DNA from: Tragulus kanchil
Lineage: Eukaryota > Chordata > Mammalia > Artiodactyla > Tragulidae
NCBI GenBank assembly: GCA_022376925.1
Contig: JAIOJX010000031.1
Span: 143,176,854-143,240,853 of the forward strand
Direction: 5' to 3'
DNA length: 64,000 nt
The notes beneath the pieces are model-generated. The model saw nothing but the letters and a program-made list of their open reading frames with translations, was not told where the DNA came from and searched no databases. Shown in pieces: positions 12,224 to 24,102 of the stretch; position 1 is the first letter of the stretch, and each line of letters opens with the position of its first letter. The position numbers were made by a program, and so were the translations under genes.

Positions 12224-14322
12224 TTTTTTTTAAGCAGGAAAGTCTTCCTTGTTGCAATGTAGTATGAGGGCTAGGTAAAATGGAAATAATGAACGTATAT
12301 CCCTTAAAGGGTTATTTCAAGCACTTAATGAAGTTAAGCTATGTAAAGCAGTTCAACCAATGCTTAGCATGCTGTGAGTTCTCACTAAATGAAGGGAAGA
12401 ACTGACATGATGAACATCACTGAATAAGTGATAATGGTTGCTAATGGCAGGCCAATGTCTTTTACTTGTCTCTTACCTTTCAAAGAGCTGAGTTCATGGT
12501 AAGTGCCTAGTAAATTACACCAACACTAACCAAGGTATAAGGAAGGAGAAGATTAAACCTGATAACTCAATTTCTTATCCCACAAGGACACCTGTTTTAA
12601 TATAAAGGTTAAAGCTGGCTGACCAATTGCATTCTCACCACTGGCTGTCACACTACGTAACATTACTGTCTCTTTCATGTCAATTTTCTAGGGATTTCTA
12701 CATCAAAAGCAATTTCCAGTGGGACTGACATCTTTAGCTGCACAGAATAAAAACTCTTTATCCACAATGATGTCCCTCCTCTAGCCCACTAGTTTCCTAT
12801 TGCCATGTTTAAAAAATATCCCAATAGAACCTGGATTCAAGTAATGAAAATATGAGGAATGGAGGGCAGAAAATTGTCAGATGACACAGATAGCAATATT
12901 GTACTTATGGGCTCATATTAGGTTTTTTTGAGACACTTAAATGGAGAGAACTGCAGACAGACTGGTGGTACTCTGCACTCACACATACAGCAAGAACCAT
13001 TCCTGCCAAGCTGACACAACCTCAGGTAAAGAGGGGCTCTGAAGTGAGTTTATCTGAGGGCAACTGTGTTGGAAGAACTTCTCTCATTCTAAAACCTAAC
13101 GGTTGACATCATTGGGATAAAAACGGTCTAGCAGTCAGTTCTATCTCATCAACCACGATCTAGCCGGAGCTTTCATTCCATTGTTTTTTAACTGTATCAG
13201 CTTTAGAGAGTTTGGATTGTAGCCTTGGTATCTATTGATTGTCTTTTCTCACTCAAGATGTAATTTTCCTCATTTTTGGTATGAACAGTGATTTTTTTTT
13301 TTAACTGTATCCTTAGAAGTTTGGATATTATATTATGAGGCTCTAGGTTCTATTTAATCTATTTTTTTTAAGCAGGAAAGTCTTCCTTGTTGCAATGTAG
13401 TATGAGGGCTAGGTAAAATGGAAATAATGAACGTATATCCCTTAAAGGGTTATTTCAAGCACTTAATGAAGTTAAGCTATGTAAAGCAGTTCAACCAATG
13501 CTTAGCATGCTGTGAGTTCTCACTAAATGAAGGGAAGAACTGACATGATGAACATCACTGAATAAGTGATAATGGTTGCTAATGGCAGGCCAATGTCTTT
13601 TACTTGTCTCTTACCTTTCAAAGAGCTGAGTTCATGGTAAGTGCCTAGTAAATTACACCAACACTAACCAAGGTATAAGGAAGGAGAAGATTAAACCTGA
13701 TAACTCAATTTCTTATCCCACAAGGACACCTGTTTTAATATAAAGGTTAAAGCTGGCTGACCAATTGCATTCTCACCACTGGCTGTCACACTACGTAACA
13801 TTACTGTCTCTTTCATGTCAATCTCTCTAGGGATTTCTACATCAAAAGCAATTTCCAGTGGGACTGACATCTTTAGCTGCACAGAATAAAAACTCTTTAT
13901 CCACAATGATGTCCCTCCTCTAGCCCACTAGTTTCCTATTGCCATGTTTAAAAAATATCCCAATAGAACCTGGATTCAAGTAATGAAAATATGAGGAATG
14001 GAGGGCAGAAAATTGTCAGATGACACAGATAGCAATATTGTACTTATGGGCTCATATTAGGTTTTTTTGAGACACTTAAATGGAGAGAACTGCAGACAGA
14101 CTGGTGGTACTCTGCACTCACACATACAGCAAGAACCATTCCTGCCAAGCTGACACAACCTCAGGTAAAGAGGGGCTCTGAAGTGAGTTTATCTGAGGGC
14201 AACTGTGTTGGAAGAACTTCTCTCATTCTAAAACCTAACGGTTGACATCATTGGGATAAAAACGGTCTAGCAGTCAGTTCTATCTCATCAACCACTATCT
14301 AGCCGGAGCTTTCATTCCATTG
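12078..14322. repeat. Tandem duplication E, ~1.14 kb unit
   Basis: Copy 1 is 12078-13183 and copy 2 is 13216-14322 (offset 1138-1139), with a 32-bp spacer. The spacer resembles a corrupted version of TTTAACTGTATCCTTAGAAG from inside the unit. Differences: CAATTTTCTA (about 12681) versus CAATCTCTCTA, and ACCACGATC versus ACCACTATC 26 bp from the end of copy 1. Confidence 0.95.
12224..13215. other. Unassigned non-coding DNA
   Basis: Follows the L1M fragment and is repeated by duplication E. No gene, domain or recognisable transposon was seen. Confidence 0.4.
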
Positions 14323-14429
14323 CTGCTACTATATCTAAACAGGTACTAATATATTTAAAATGGCATTTTTGTGTCACTGATCCTTGAGATAGCAAGGACT
14401 TTCTTTTTCTTCTACACTAACCTCCCATT

Positions 14430-14649
14430 GGGCTTCCCTGGTGGCTCAGTGCTAAAGAATTTACTTGCCAGTGCAGAACACTCAGGTTCAGTCTCTAGGT
14501 CAGGAAGATTTGCTGGAGAAGGAAACAGCAATCCACTCCAGTATTCATGCCTGGGAAACCCCATGGACAGAGGAGCCTGGCAGGCTATACTCTATGGCAC
14601 TGCAAAGAGTTAGACACGACTTAGTGATTAAACAACAACAAATAACAAC
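14430..14649 (+). mobile_element. Bov-A2 SINE
   Basis: It starts GGGCTTCCCTGGTGGCTCAG and runs through CCATGGACAGAGGAGCCTGG and GTTAGACACGACTTAG into an (AAC)n tail. The target-site duplication AACCTCCCAT is at 14419-14428 and 14650-14659. The second copy at 15596-15815 is from duplication F. Confidence 0.92.
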
Positions 14650-14734
14650 AACCTCCCATGAACCTATTTTGTGGAGTATTTTATTTGGTCCCATTCCCTC
14701 TCCATTCTACCAAGCTTTATTACCCTAGAGGAGC

Positions 14735-14957
14735 ACCCACAACAGGAGGCAATTTTTCCTGCAGCGGATATGTGGCAATGAAGCATTTTTGGTTGTCACA
14801 AGCTGGAGAGGAGAGAAGAGGAGAGATTCAGGCCAGTGCTATCAGCATCCAGTGAATAGAGGCCAGGGATGTTGCTAAATCTCTTAATGTGCAAGATGCT
14901 CCCCACCCCCAACAAAGTATCTAGTCTAAAATGCCAATAGAATCAAAGCTGTGAAAT
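14735..14957 (+). mobile_element. MER20 hAT-type DNA transposon
   Basis: The order GGCAATTTTTCC, ATTTTTGGTTGTCACAAGCT, GAGGCCAGGGATGTTGCTAA and AATGCCAATAGAAT follows the MER20 consensus in the + sense. The duplication F copy is at about 15901-16123. This is a non-autonomous element without coding capacity. Confidence 0.7.
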
Positions 14958-16295
14958 CTGCCTAGAGACTGGAAAACAAAATTATTTTCCAAGATAGAAA
15001 TATCTTGAAGCTCGAGTTCCACACAGACTCAGTTGGAAAGCAGAGGTGAGGTCCCTGTGGGCACAGCTGTAAAGTCCTCCTGCAAGCTTACTGGAAGAGG
15101 TATTTAGTTTTTCTGCCAAAATTGTGGTTTTTCTTAAAATATTGAACCTGACTTAAAATGGGAATGGAGGGCAGAAAATTGTCAGATGACACAGATAGCA
15201 ATATTGTACTTATGGGCTCATATTAGGTTTTTTTGAGACACTTAAATGGAGAGAACTGCAGACAGACTGGTGGTACTCTGCACTCACACATACAGCAAGA
15301 ACCATTCCTGCCAAGCTGACACAACCTCAGGTAAAGAGGGGCTCTGAAGTGAGTTTATCTGAGGGCAACTGTGTTGGAAGAACTTCTCTCATTCTAAAAC
15401 CTAACGGTTGACATCATTGGGATAAAAACGGTCTAGCAGTCAGTTCTATCTCATCAACCACTATCTAGCCGGAGCTTTCATTCCATTGCTGCTACTATAT
15501 CTAAACAGGTACTAATATATTTAAAATGGCATTTTTGTGTCACTGATCCTTGAGATAGCAAGGACTTTCTTTTTCTTCTACACTAACCTCCCATTGGGCT
15601 TCCCTGGTGGCTCAGTGCTAAAGAATTTACTTGCCAGTGCAGAACACTCAGGTTCAGTCTCTAGGTCAGGAAGATTTGCTGGAGAAGGAAACAGCAATCC
15701 ACTCCAGTATTCATGCCTGGGAAACCCCATGGACAGAGGAGCCTGGCAGGCTATACTCTATGGCACTGCAAAGAGTTAGACACGACTTAGTGATTAAACA
15801 ACAACAAATAACAACAACCTCCCATGAACCTATTTTGTGGAGTATTTTATTTGGTCCCATTCCCTCTCCATTCTACCAAGCTTTATTACCCTAGAGGAGC
15901 ACCCACAACAGGAGGCAATTTTTCCTGCAGCGGATATGTGGCAATGAAGCATTTTTGGTTGTCACAAGCTGGAGAGGAGAGAAGAGGAGAGATTCAGGCC
16001 AGTGCTATCAGCATCCAGTGAATAGAGGCCAGGGATGTTGCTAAATCTCTTAATGTGCAAGATGCTCCCCACCCCCAACAAAGTATCTAGTCTAAAATGC
16101 CAATAGAATCAAAGCTGTGAAATCTGCCTAGAGACTGGAAAACAAAATTATTTTCCAAGATAGAAATATCTTGAAGCTCGAGTTCCACACAGACTCAGTT
16201 GGAAAGCAGAGGTGAGGTCCCTGTGGGCACAGCTGTAAAGTCCTCCTGCAAGCTTACTGGAAGAGGTATTTAGTTTTTCTGCCAAAATTGTGGTT

Positions 16296-16750
16296 CTAGT
16301 TCTACTCTCTGAGTGTCAAGTGTTAAGACAGAAGCATCAAGGCTTTCACTGGAAGCATGTTACATGTGATTGGATTTTCTCTTGGCTTCTCCGCTCCTGG
16401 CTGTGTAGCATTTAATTTTCTTTCTCTGGCTCTCCTACGAAATTCTTGTAAGTGACTTAATGACCTATCATAAATCCTCTCCTGCTTAAACTAGTTAAGA
16501 GTGCATTATTTTGTCTGCAATTAAAGAACCTAAGTAATACAGCAGATGATTATAGGCAATCAATCTTCAAGAAAATGGGAAATATGAGATTGATTAGGAC
16601 CTGGCTGAGTTTGAAATCAATGCAGATTCAGTTAGCATCAGAAGATGGAACTCTTGTAAGGTTTTGGAGGACTAAGTGGCTGATGCTAGAGGCCATTACA
16701 AGACACAAGGAATGAAAAAATAATAACTGGATTGATAACAGTAGATTAAA
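16296..16750. other. Unassigned non-coding DNA
   Basis: Lies between MER20 and the MaLR-like LTR and is repeated by duplication G. No gene or clear repeat was identified. Confidence 0.4.
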
Positions 16751-17280
16751 GATGGTCACAAATTCTGTGACTCATCCATCAGTTCCCTCTTTCCACAAAC
16801 CTCAACTGTCTCTTGAGTCAATGAACAGAGATATAACAAAAATTAGTCCTGCATAACTGCAGAGGCTGGGCCTTAGGTGTGCAGTGTCTACCTTTGCCTC
16901 TTAGCAATTCTCTTTTGGAATTCAGCCACCATGTTATGGGGGAAACACAAGCAACCGTGAAGAGAGGCTCCAGGGAGCAGAACCAAGGCACCTTTAGCTG
17001 ACAACCCCACCTGAATCTTCAACCAACACCCAGCATCACCGCCAGCCAGTTTCATCACTTGTCTTGAATATTCCAGCTCCTGGTGACTCTTGGATTGCTG
17101 TCCCAGAGCGCATGCTAGTCGCTTCAGTCGTGTCCAACTCTGGAGGACCCCATGAACTGCAGCTCACTAGGATCCTACTACATCTAGTCAATCCACAAAG
17201 TTGTGATAGATGATAACTGGTTACTTCCATAAGTCACTAAGCTTTGGAGCGGTCTGTTATGTAGCAACAGACTACCAAAA
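16750..17280 (+). mobile_element. Probable MaLR (MLT1-like) LTR remnant
   Basis: Landmarks AAGATGGTCACAAATTCTGT, TCAGCCACCATGTTATGGGG, GAATATTCCAGCTCC and AGTCACTAAGCTTTGGAGCG, then TGTTATGTAGCAACAGACTA, recall a common mammalian LTR of the MaLR type. Copies at about 17848-18376 and 19240-19512 come from duplications G and H. A small Bov-A piece sits inside at 17108-17171. Confidence 0.5.
17108..17171 (-). mobile_element. Bov-A SINE fragment
   Basis: GCGCATGCTAGTCGCTTCAG followed by TCGTGTCCAACTCTG and CCCCATGAACTGCAGC is the 3' part of a Bov-A element in antisense. It is only ~64 bp long. Duplicate copies lie near 18203-18266 and 19338-19401. Confidence 0.65.
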
Positions 17281-18091
17281 TGTTTGGCTAATTCTAACTG
17301 CACTGGCAAGTTTAAAAAACAAAATGACTGTTTTTTTAAAATCCCTCCTGCTGTAAACTAAGCTTATAGAGTTTAGCTGCCAAAATTGTGGTTCTAGTTC
17401 TACTCTGAGTGTCAAGTGTTAAGACAGAAGCATCAAGGCTTTCACTTGAAGCTTGGTACATGTGATTGGATTTTCTTTTGGCTTCTCCGCTCCTGGCTGT
17501 GTAGCATTTAATTTTCTTTCTCTGGCTCTCCTACGAAATTCTTGTAAGTGACTTAATGACCTATCATAAATCCTCTCCTGCTTAAACTAGTTAAGAGTGC
17601 ATTATTTTGTCTGCAATTAAAGAACCTAAGTAATACAGCAGATGATTATAGGCAATCAATCTTCAAGAAAATGGGAAATATGAGATTGATTAGGACCTGG
17701 CTGAGTTTGAAATCAATGCAGATTCAGTTAGCATCAGAAGATGGAACTCTTGTAAGGTTTTGGAGGACTAAGTGGCTGATGCTAGAGGCCATTACAAGAC
17801 ACAAGGAATGAAAAAATAATAACTGGATTGATAACAGTAGATTAAAGATGGTCACAAATTCTGTGACTCATCCATCAGTTCCCTCTTTCCACAAACCTCA
17901 ACTGTCTCTTGAGTCAATGAACAGAGATATAACAAAAATTAGTCCTGCATAACTGCAGAGGCTGGGCCTTAGGTGTGCAGTGTCTACCTTTGCCTCTTAG
18001 CAATTCTCTTTTGGAATTCAGCCACCATGTTATGGGGAAGCACAAGCAACCGTGAAGAGAGGCTCCAGGGAGCAGAACCAAGGCACCTTTA

Positions 18092-20367
18092 GCTGACAAC
18101 CCCACCTGAATCTTCAACCAACACCCAGCATCACCGCCAGCCAGTTTCATCACTTGTCTTGAATATTCCAGCTCCTGGTGACTCTTGGATTGCTGTCCCA
18201 GAGCGCATGCTAGTCGCTTCAGTCGTGTCCAACTCTGGAGGACCCCATGAACTGCAGCTCACTAGGATCCTACTACATCTAGTCAATCCACAAAGTTGTG
18301 ATAGATGATAACTGGTTACTTCCATAAGTCACTAAGCTTTGGAGCGGTCTGTTATGTAGCAACAGACTACCAAAATGTTTGGCTAATTCTAACTGCACTG
18401 GCAAGTTTAAAAAACAAAATGACAAATTCAAGATTTAATTCCCCATTTAAGGCATAATTAGAAAATCACAGTTTCCATGACTAACCTCAAAAAAGGTGGC
18501 TACAAAAATTAGATGCCAAGCCTAATCCTGTGGGTTGTTCAACATTCAACATGGATTGATTAAACAGCCTCACTGGAATTCTTGAGTACAAATTAGGAAA
18601 ATAATTTGGAAAGTAAAGGATTTTAGAAAATTCTTGTAAGTAAGAATGATGAGAGCTGAGAGGATTTGAATGCTTCTGAAGACCTCTAACTTTTCAAACA
18701 TGACCTTCAATTGCCAACAGAAGCAGCCCTTCAATTGCCAACAGAAGCAGCTCATCTTTCGCTGAGTGATGAAGCTGGCCCTGCTTGCTAAAACAACTAA
18801 TAAAAGCATCATCGGAGAGAGTTCCTATCACAGAAATCCAACGATTCCCTTGACTCAATATACTACCTCTTGGAGGCTCCAGGCTTAAAACTAGAGTCAG
18901 ATTTCAACCTGCCCTGGGACATCAGTTACGGAGTAAAACTAGAAAAGAAGAGATATTCTAAGAGAACTACCAAATTTTCTAAATTATGTCAACACAGTCC
19001 AGGAAACATGTGAGATTAAAGGAGGAGTAACATAACTGAATACGGGCTGACTGTAGTGATGTGGGTTTATCAGCCAGACATTCTCATATCCATGGGCTCA
19101 ATCAAGCAGCTGGGAGTGGTTCCAGACGAATGATAGAGACGCTGACTCTGTGGTGTCCTATTGTAAATAAAGTCAATATCCATGTCATAACGTAGAATGA
19201 AGATGACCAAGATGCAGGAGAGAGGATGCTGACAACCCACCTGAATCTTCAACCAACACCCAGCATCACCGCCAGCCAGTTTCATCACTTGTCTTGAATA
19301 TTCCAGCTCCTGGTGACTCTTGGATTGCTGTCCCAGAGCGCATGCTAGTCGCTTCAGTCGTGTCCAACTCTGGAGGACCCCATGAACTGCAGCTCACTAG
19401 GATCCTACTACATCTAGTCAATCCACAAAGTTGTGATAGATGATAACTGGTTACTTCCATAAGTCACTAAGCTTTGGAGCGGTCTGTTATGTAGCAACAG
19501 ACTACCAAAATGTTTGGCTAATTCTAACTGCACTGGCAAGTTTAAAAAACAAAATGACAAATTCAAGATTTAATTCCCCATTTAAGGCATAATTAGAAAA
19601 TCACAGTTTCCATGACTAACCTCAAAAAAGGTGGCTACAAAAATTAGATGCCAAGCCTAATCCTGTGGGTTGTTCAACATTCAACATGGATTGATTAAAC
19701 AGCCTCACTGGAATTCTTGAGTACAAATTAGGAAAATAATTTGGAAAGTAAAGGATTTTAGAAAATTCTTGTAAGTAAGAATGATGAGAGCTGAGAGGAT
19801 TTGAATGCTTCTGAAGACCTCTAACTTTTCAAACATGACCTTCAATTGCCAACAGAAGCAGCCCTTCAATTGCCAACAGAAGCAGCTCATCTTTCGCTGA
19901 GTGATGAAGCTGGCCCTGCTTGCTAAAACAACTAATAAAAGCATCATCGGAGAGAGTTCCTATCACAGAAATCCAACGATTCCCTTGACTCAATATACTA
20001 CCTCTTGGAGGCTCCAGGCTTAAAACTAGAGTCAGATTTCAACCTGCCCTGGGACATCAGTTACGGAGTAAAACTAGAAAAGAAGAGATATTCTAAGAGA
20101 ACTACCAAATTTTCTAAATTATGTCAACACAGTCCAGGAAACATGTGAGATTAAAGGAGGAGTAACATAACTGAATACGGGCTGACTGTAGTGATGTGGG
20201 TTTATCAGCCAGACATTCTCATATCCATGGGCTCAATCAAGCAGCTGGGAGTGGTTCCAGACGAATGATAGAGACGCTGACTCTGTGGTGTCCTATTGTA
20301 AATAAAGTCAATATCCATGTCATAACGTAGAATGAAGATGACCAAGATGCAGGGAGAGAGGATGCTG
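18092..20367. repeat. Tandem duplication H, 1,136-bp offset
   Basis: Copy 1 is 18092-19231 and copy 2 is 19228-20367; they abut with a 4-bp shared GCTG. The two indels seen are at the edges: CCCCACC versus CCCACC at the start of copy 2, and CAGGAGAG versus CAGGGAGAG at the end of copy 1. Confidence 0.95.
18424..20109. other. Unassigned non-coding DNA upstream of the ERV-L remnant
   Basis: No repeat family or gene could be named. It contains a true short tandem, two adjacent 24-bp units starting CCTTCAATTGCCAACAGAAG at 18704-18727 and 18728-18751; duplication H repeats the pair at 19839-19886. It may be a 5' part of the ERV-L element, but I cannot show that. Confidence 0.35.
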
Positions 20368-22268
20368 GAGTAAACTCATTATATTCCATTCACTCACCCA
20401 TCTTTGAGAGGGTTCAAAAACATACCCTTACCAAAACATTAAGAGAGAACACTGACAGTTGAAGCCATAGAATATCTTGGAAAAGAACTGTAGGGGCATC
20501 TACACCAGGCTAGATGTGCAGATGCAAGATGCTGCCATTGAAAAGTGCCTTCTGATTTCAGTGGGGTTGACAGAGTGGGAAGCAAAGTCAGTCTATGTGT
20601 GACCATAACAGGCAGCCCAGTTGGAAAGAAGTTCAGAATGATCTGACCCACAAGGATCTCTGTCATAGGGTCCTTTTTTTTTAATTGAAATATAGCTAAT
20701 TCACAATGTTTTATTGATACCTGTACAGCAGGAAAGGGAAGATCCACAGAATTTGGTAGCAACACTGAACTGAATTCTTCTGAACCATCACTCATATGGG
20801 ACCTCACAGCACAATTATAGACGCAGGGTTCTAATGGGGCTGATACGAGTTTGGACCTAAGCCACAGAACAGTGGGTTCAATGGATACACAAACCCATGT
20901 TGGTTGTTTCATTAGCTCCTGAGTTCATAGTAGGAACAGATGTTCTCAGAACACCAGCGCACTGAGAGGTTTATGGGAAAAGGGCTGAAGCTCCTAGAGT
21001 GCTCCTCCATATGAAAACAGTAAGCCCCAAACAATACTACCCCCTACAGGAATACAAAATTAGTGCCACCAGCCAAGACCTGGAAGATCAACTTGTCACA
21101 GTCTCACTTAGCTTGCCTATCTAATCTGTGCAGAAGATGGATCGGGATCTTTTTTTTTGGAGAATTAGAGTAGCCTTTATTCCTTAAGTTTAATGTTTTC
21201 TAAATTATGTCAACACAGTCCAGGAAACATGTGAGATTAAAGGAGGAGTAACATAACTGAATACGGGCTGACTGTAGTGATGTGGGTTTATCAGCCAGAC
21301 ATTCTCATATCCATGGGCTCAATCAAGCAGCTGGGAGTGGTTCCAGACGAATGATAGAGACGCTGACTCTGTGGTGTCCTATTGTAAATAAAGTCAATAT
21401 CCATGTCATAACGTAGAATGAAGATGACCAAGATGCAGGGAGAGAGGATGCTGGAGTAAACTCATTATATTCCATTCACTCACCCATCTTTGAGAGGGTT
21501 CAAAAACATACCCTTACCAAAACATTAAGAGAGAACACTGACAGTTGAAGCCATAGAATATCTTGGAAAAGAACTGTAGGGGCATCTACACCAGGCTAGA
21601 TGTGCAGATGCAAGATGCTGCCATTGAAAAGTGCCTTCTGATTTCAGTGGGGTTGACAGAGTGGGAAGCAAAGTCAGTCTATGTGTGACCATAACAGGCA
21701 GCCCAGTTGGAAAGAAGTTCAGAATGATCTGACCCACAAGGATCTCTGTCATAGGGTCCTTTTTTTTTAATTGAAATATAGCTAATTCACAATGTTTTAT
21801 TGATACCTGTACAGCAGGAAAGGGAAGATCCACAGAATTTGGTAGCAACACTGAACTGAATTCTTCTGAACCATCACTCATATGGGACCTCACAGCACAA
21901 TTATAGACGCAGGGTTCTAATGGGGCTGATACGAGTTTGGACCTAAGCCACAGAACAGTGGGTTCAATGGATACACAAACCCATGTTGGTTGTTTCATTA
22001 GCTCCTGAGTTCATAGTAGGAACAGATGTTCTCAGAACACCAGCGCACTGAGAGGTTTATGGGAAAAGGGCTGAAGCTCCTAGAGTGCTCCTCCATATGA
22101 AAACAGTAAGCCCCAAACAATACTACCCCCTACAGGAATACAAAAATTAGTGCCACCAGCCAAGACCTGGAAGATCAACTTGTCACAGTCTCACTTAGCT
22201 TGCCTATCTAATCTGTGCAGAAGATGGATCGATCTTGGAGAATTAGAGTAGCTTATTCTAAGTTTAAT
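20110..22268. repeat. Tandem duplication I, ~1.09 kb unit
   Basis: Copy 1 is 20110 to about 21194 and copy 2 is 21196 to about 22268. The last 60 bp of copy 1 carry several insertions relative to copy 2: GGGATCTTTTTTTTTGG versus GATCTTGG, and GCCTTTATTCCTTAAG versus GCTTATTCTAAG. This is the error pattern of a poor read end. Confidence 0.93.
20673..20735. mobile_element. Small L1 3'-end-like fragment
   Basis: TTAATTGAAATATAGCTAAT followed by CACAATGTTTTATTG and CTGTACAGCAGG resembles the L1-type sequence also seen at 46763-46868. A copy at about 21759-21820 is from duplication I. Short and diverged. Confidence 0.35.
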
Positions 22269-24102
22269 TAGGTGTTGTCTTCAATTGCAGCTACTATTCC
22301 AGATGTAGTCTTCTCGGTAGAGTAAATCAATACAGCCTCTGGCACCTAGTGTGCAGATATTGATCTGTCTAATGCATTTTACTCTATCCCCATTAGCAGA
22401 AAAATATCAAAAGTAACTATTAAGTAACCCATAAGGCTCCCAATTTGGAGGGAAAGTCAGAGCAAGAGAAGATTCTCCAGCTGGCCTGGCTCAGTCAGTT
22501 GGCTTTTATGATTCCTCAGATCCAATGACATTTGATTTGTGATTGAATCAGGTACTGTAAGAAGCTTGAGCCAACAGGGAGAATTAGAGTTGCAGCCCTT
22601 AGGAATGGTAGCAAAACCAGATTCTTTTTTCCCTCTGAAGAAATCTGCTTTCTGAAAGCACCTAGATGCCAAGAAGTCATGAAACCTGAACTTGCTATCA
22701 TGAAGTGAATTTGTCTGATTTACCAAACCCTAAAGTCAGGCAAGCCCTGCAGCAGTCCTCCATCAAGGAGATGCGATATACATATATAGAAATCGGGCTT
22801 GAGCAGATCTTTATGGTGTAAGGCATTTGTACTCTCAGCATAACTGCTCCTGCCACACTGTAGTCGCAGGACCCATCACGAATCCTTATGATTAGATGGT
22901 TGAGAAGGAAAGCAAGGCCTGATCTATGGTGATGGTAAGGAATGGACAGCTGTGCCATTTCAGACTCAGTCAAAAATGGTTTTAAAGGACAATGGGCAAT
23001 AGGAGAGCTTTCTAGTGACTAGGATTTTAAGGAGTTAGTCCCATGATGCATTTGGAAAGAGTAGAGGATTGTTAACAAGAAGCCTTTAGTGAAGACTGGG
23101 TAATTCTAAATGGTCTCAGAATATGAGAGTACTTTTGTTTCATGGGACTTCTCTGAAAAGAACCCCATTGTGTAGGGAGTTTTCAAAACTTACGCTGCAA
23201 ATCAAATCCTAGTGGAAGTCTGTCAACCTCTTCCCAAACACTAATGAATGGGATCCTGGACAAAGTGGTCACAGACACAAAGACAGATGTAATGCACAGG
23301 TTCAATAACAAAAGTTATTCTAGCTATCACGATCAACCAGTGCACCAGAGTTTTGAATACTGCATCACTTTCTGAGGACCAGATGGCTACCTGGTGGCAA
23401 CTGCTTTCATTGGAACTCTTTTCTTCAAGAAGGGACAGAAATGCATTCTCCCTGAAATAGATACTTACTCTCTGTACAGTTTTGTGTTCCTTGTTCACCA
23501 TGTCTTCCACAGCCCCAACAGGCAGAGAATCACTAAATGTTTTGTTTACAATCAAGGTCTCACATAAAACATTGGCTCTTAATCCTACAATGAAAGCAGT
23601 AAGGCCGTATCTAATGTTCACGAGGCTTTACGTGTCTTTCCATATACCCCATTATCCATAGGAGCTACAGAATGATGCAGTGACCAACAGAATTAACATG
23701 TGCTTTGAACAAACAAGAGATAAGAATTATGGTGCCGTTTCTCTGAGGCCAAAGAGACAGGAGACAGAAACATGGATGGGAAGGTGAGTGGCTCCTCTTA
23801 CCACCACAACTAGTAATGCCTTAAAAAAGTATTTCTTTTTTATGTCTGCAATGCTGGCATAGAAGTCTTGATATTTCAGGCAAAAATACCTTCTTCCACA
23901 AAGGACAAGTGTGTTCCATTGAATGTGAAGTTAAGATTTCCTACTGACAACTCTATGTTCCTCAAAAGAAAGTGTTGGCTAAGATGATCAAGCCTTACTA
24001 TGAATAAGAAAGTGAATCTAAGAGAGGAAACCAAAGGTTCCTAGTACTACCACTTCCAGTGAGTTCCTAATTCCACCATTTTCAGGGTTAAAGCTGAGGT
24101 CA
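22205..24102 (+). pseudogene. Decayed ERV-L pol (RT, RNase H, integrase, dUTPase remnants)
   Basis: Nucleotide landmarks follow the order of a mammalian ERV-L pol gene. The reverse-transcriptase segment is at about 22205-22440 (CAATTGCAGCTACTATTCCA; GATCTGTCTAATGCATTTTA, the frame holding the first RT aspartate). A connection/RNase H segment is at about 22670-22970 (CCTGAACTTGCTATCATGAA). Integrase-side sequence is at about 23245-23720 (GCTACCTGGTGGCAACTG; ATAGATACTTACTCTCTGTA). The dUTPase end is at about 23880-24065 (TTCCATTGAATGTGAAGTTA). Stops and frameshifts break all frames, and parts of RT are missing. No env or flanking LTR pair was identified, and ERV-L elements normally lack env. 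A noisy partial RT start also lies at about 21130-21194. The element is inert. Family-level identity rests on recalled consensus order, not a search. Confidence 0.7.

Larger units (their letters stand above)
13995..16295. repeat. Tandem duplication F, 1,166-bp offset
   Basis: Copy 1 is 13995-15129 and copy 2 is 15161-16295 with a 31-bp spacer; I saw no difference between them. Its first ~330 bp also occur at 12855-13183 through duplication E, giving three copies. Confidence 0.95.
16279..18423. repeat. Tandem duplication G, ~1.1 kb unit
   Basis: Copy 1 is 16279-17328 and copy 2 is 17377-18423 (offset 1098 falling to 1095). Four of the differences I found fall within the first ~110 bp of copy 2: a lost CT, GGAAGCATGTTAC versus TGAAGCTTGGTAC, and CTCTTGG versus CTTTTGG. 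A fifth is a lost G near 18037. Confidence 0.95.

Noticed and set aside
20439..20912. 157-codon - strand frame, present twice
   Set aside because: It crosses a small L1 fragment, lies next to the ERV-L remnant, and is doubled only because of duplication I.
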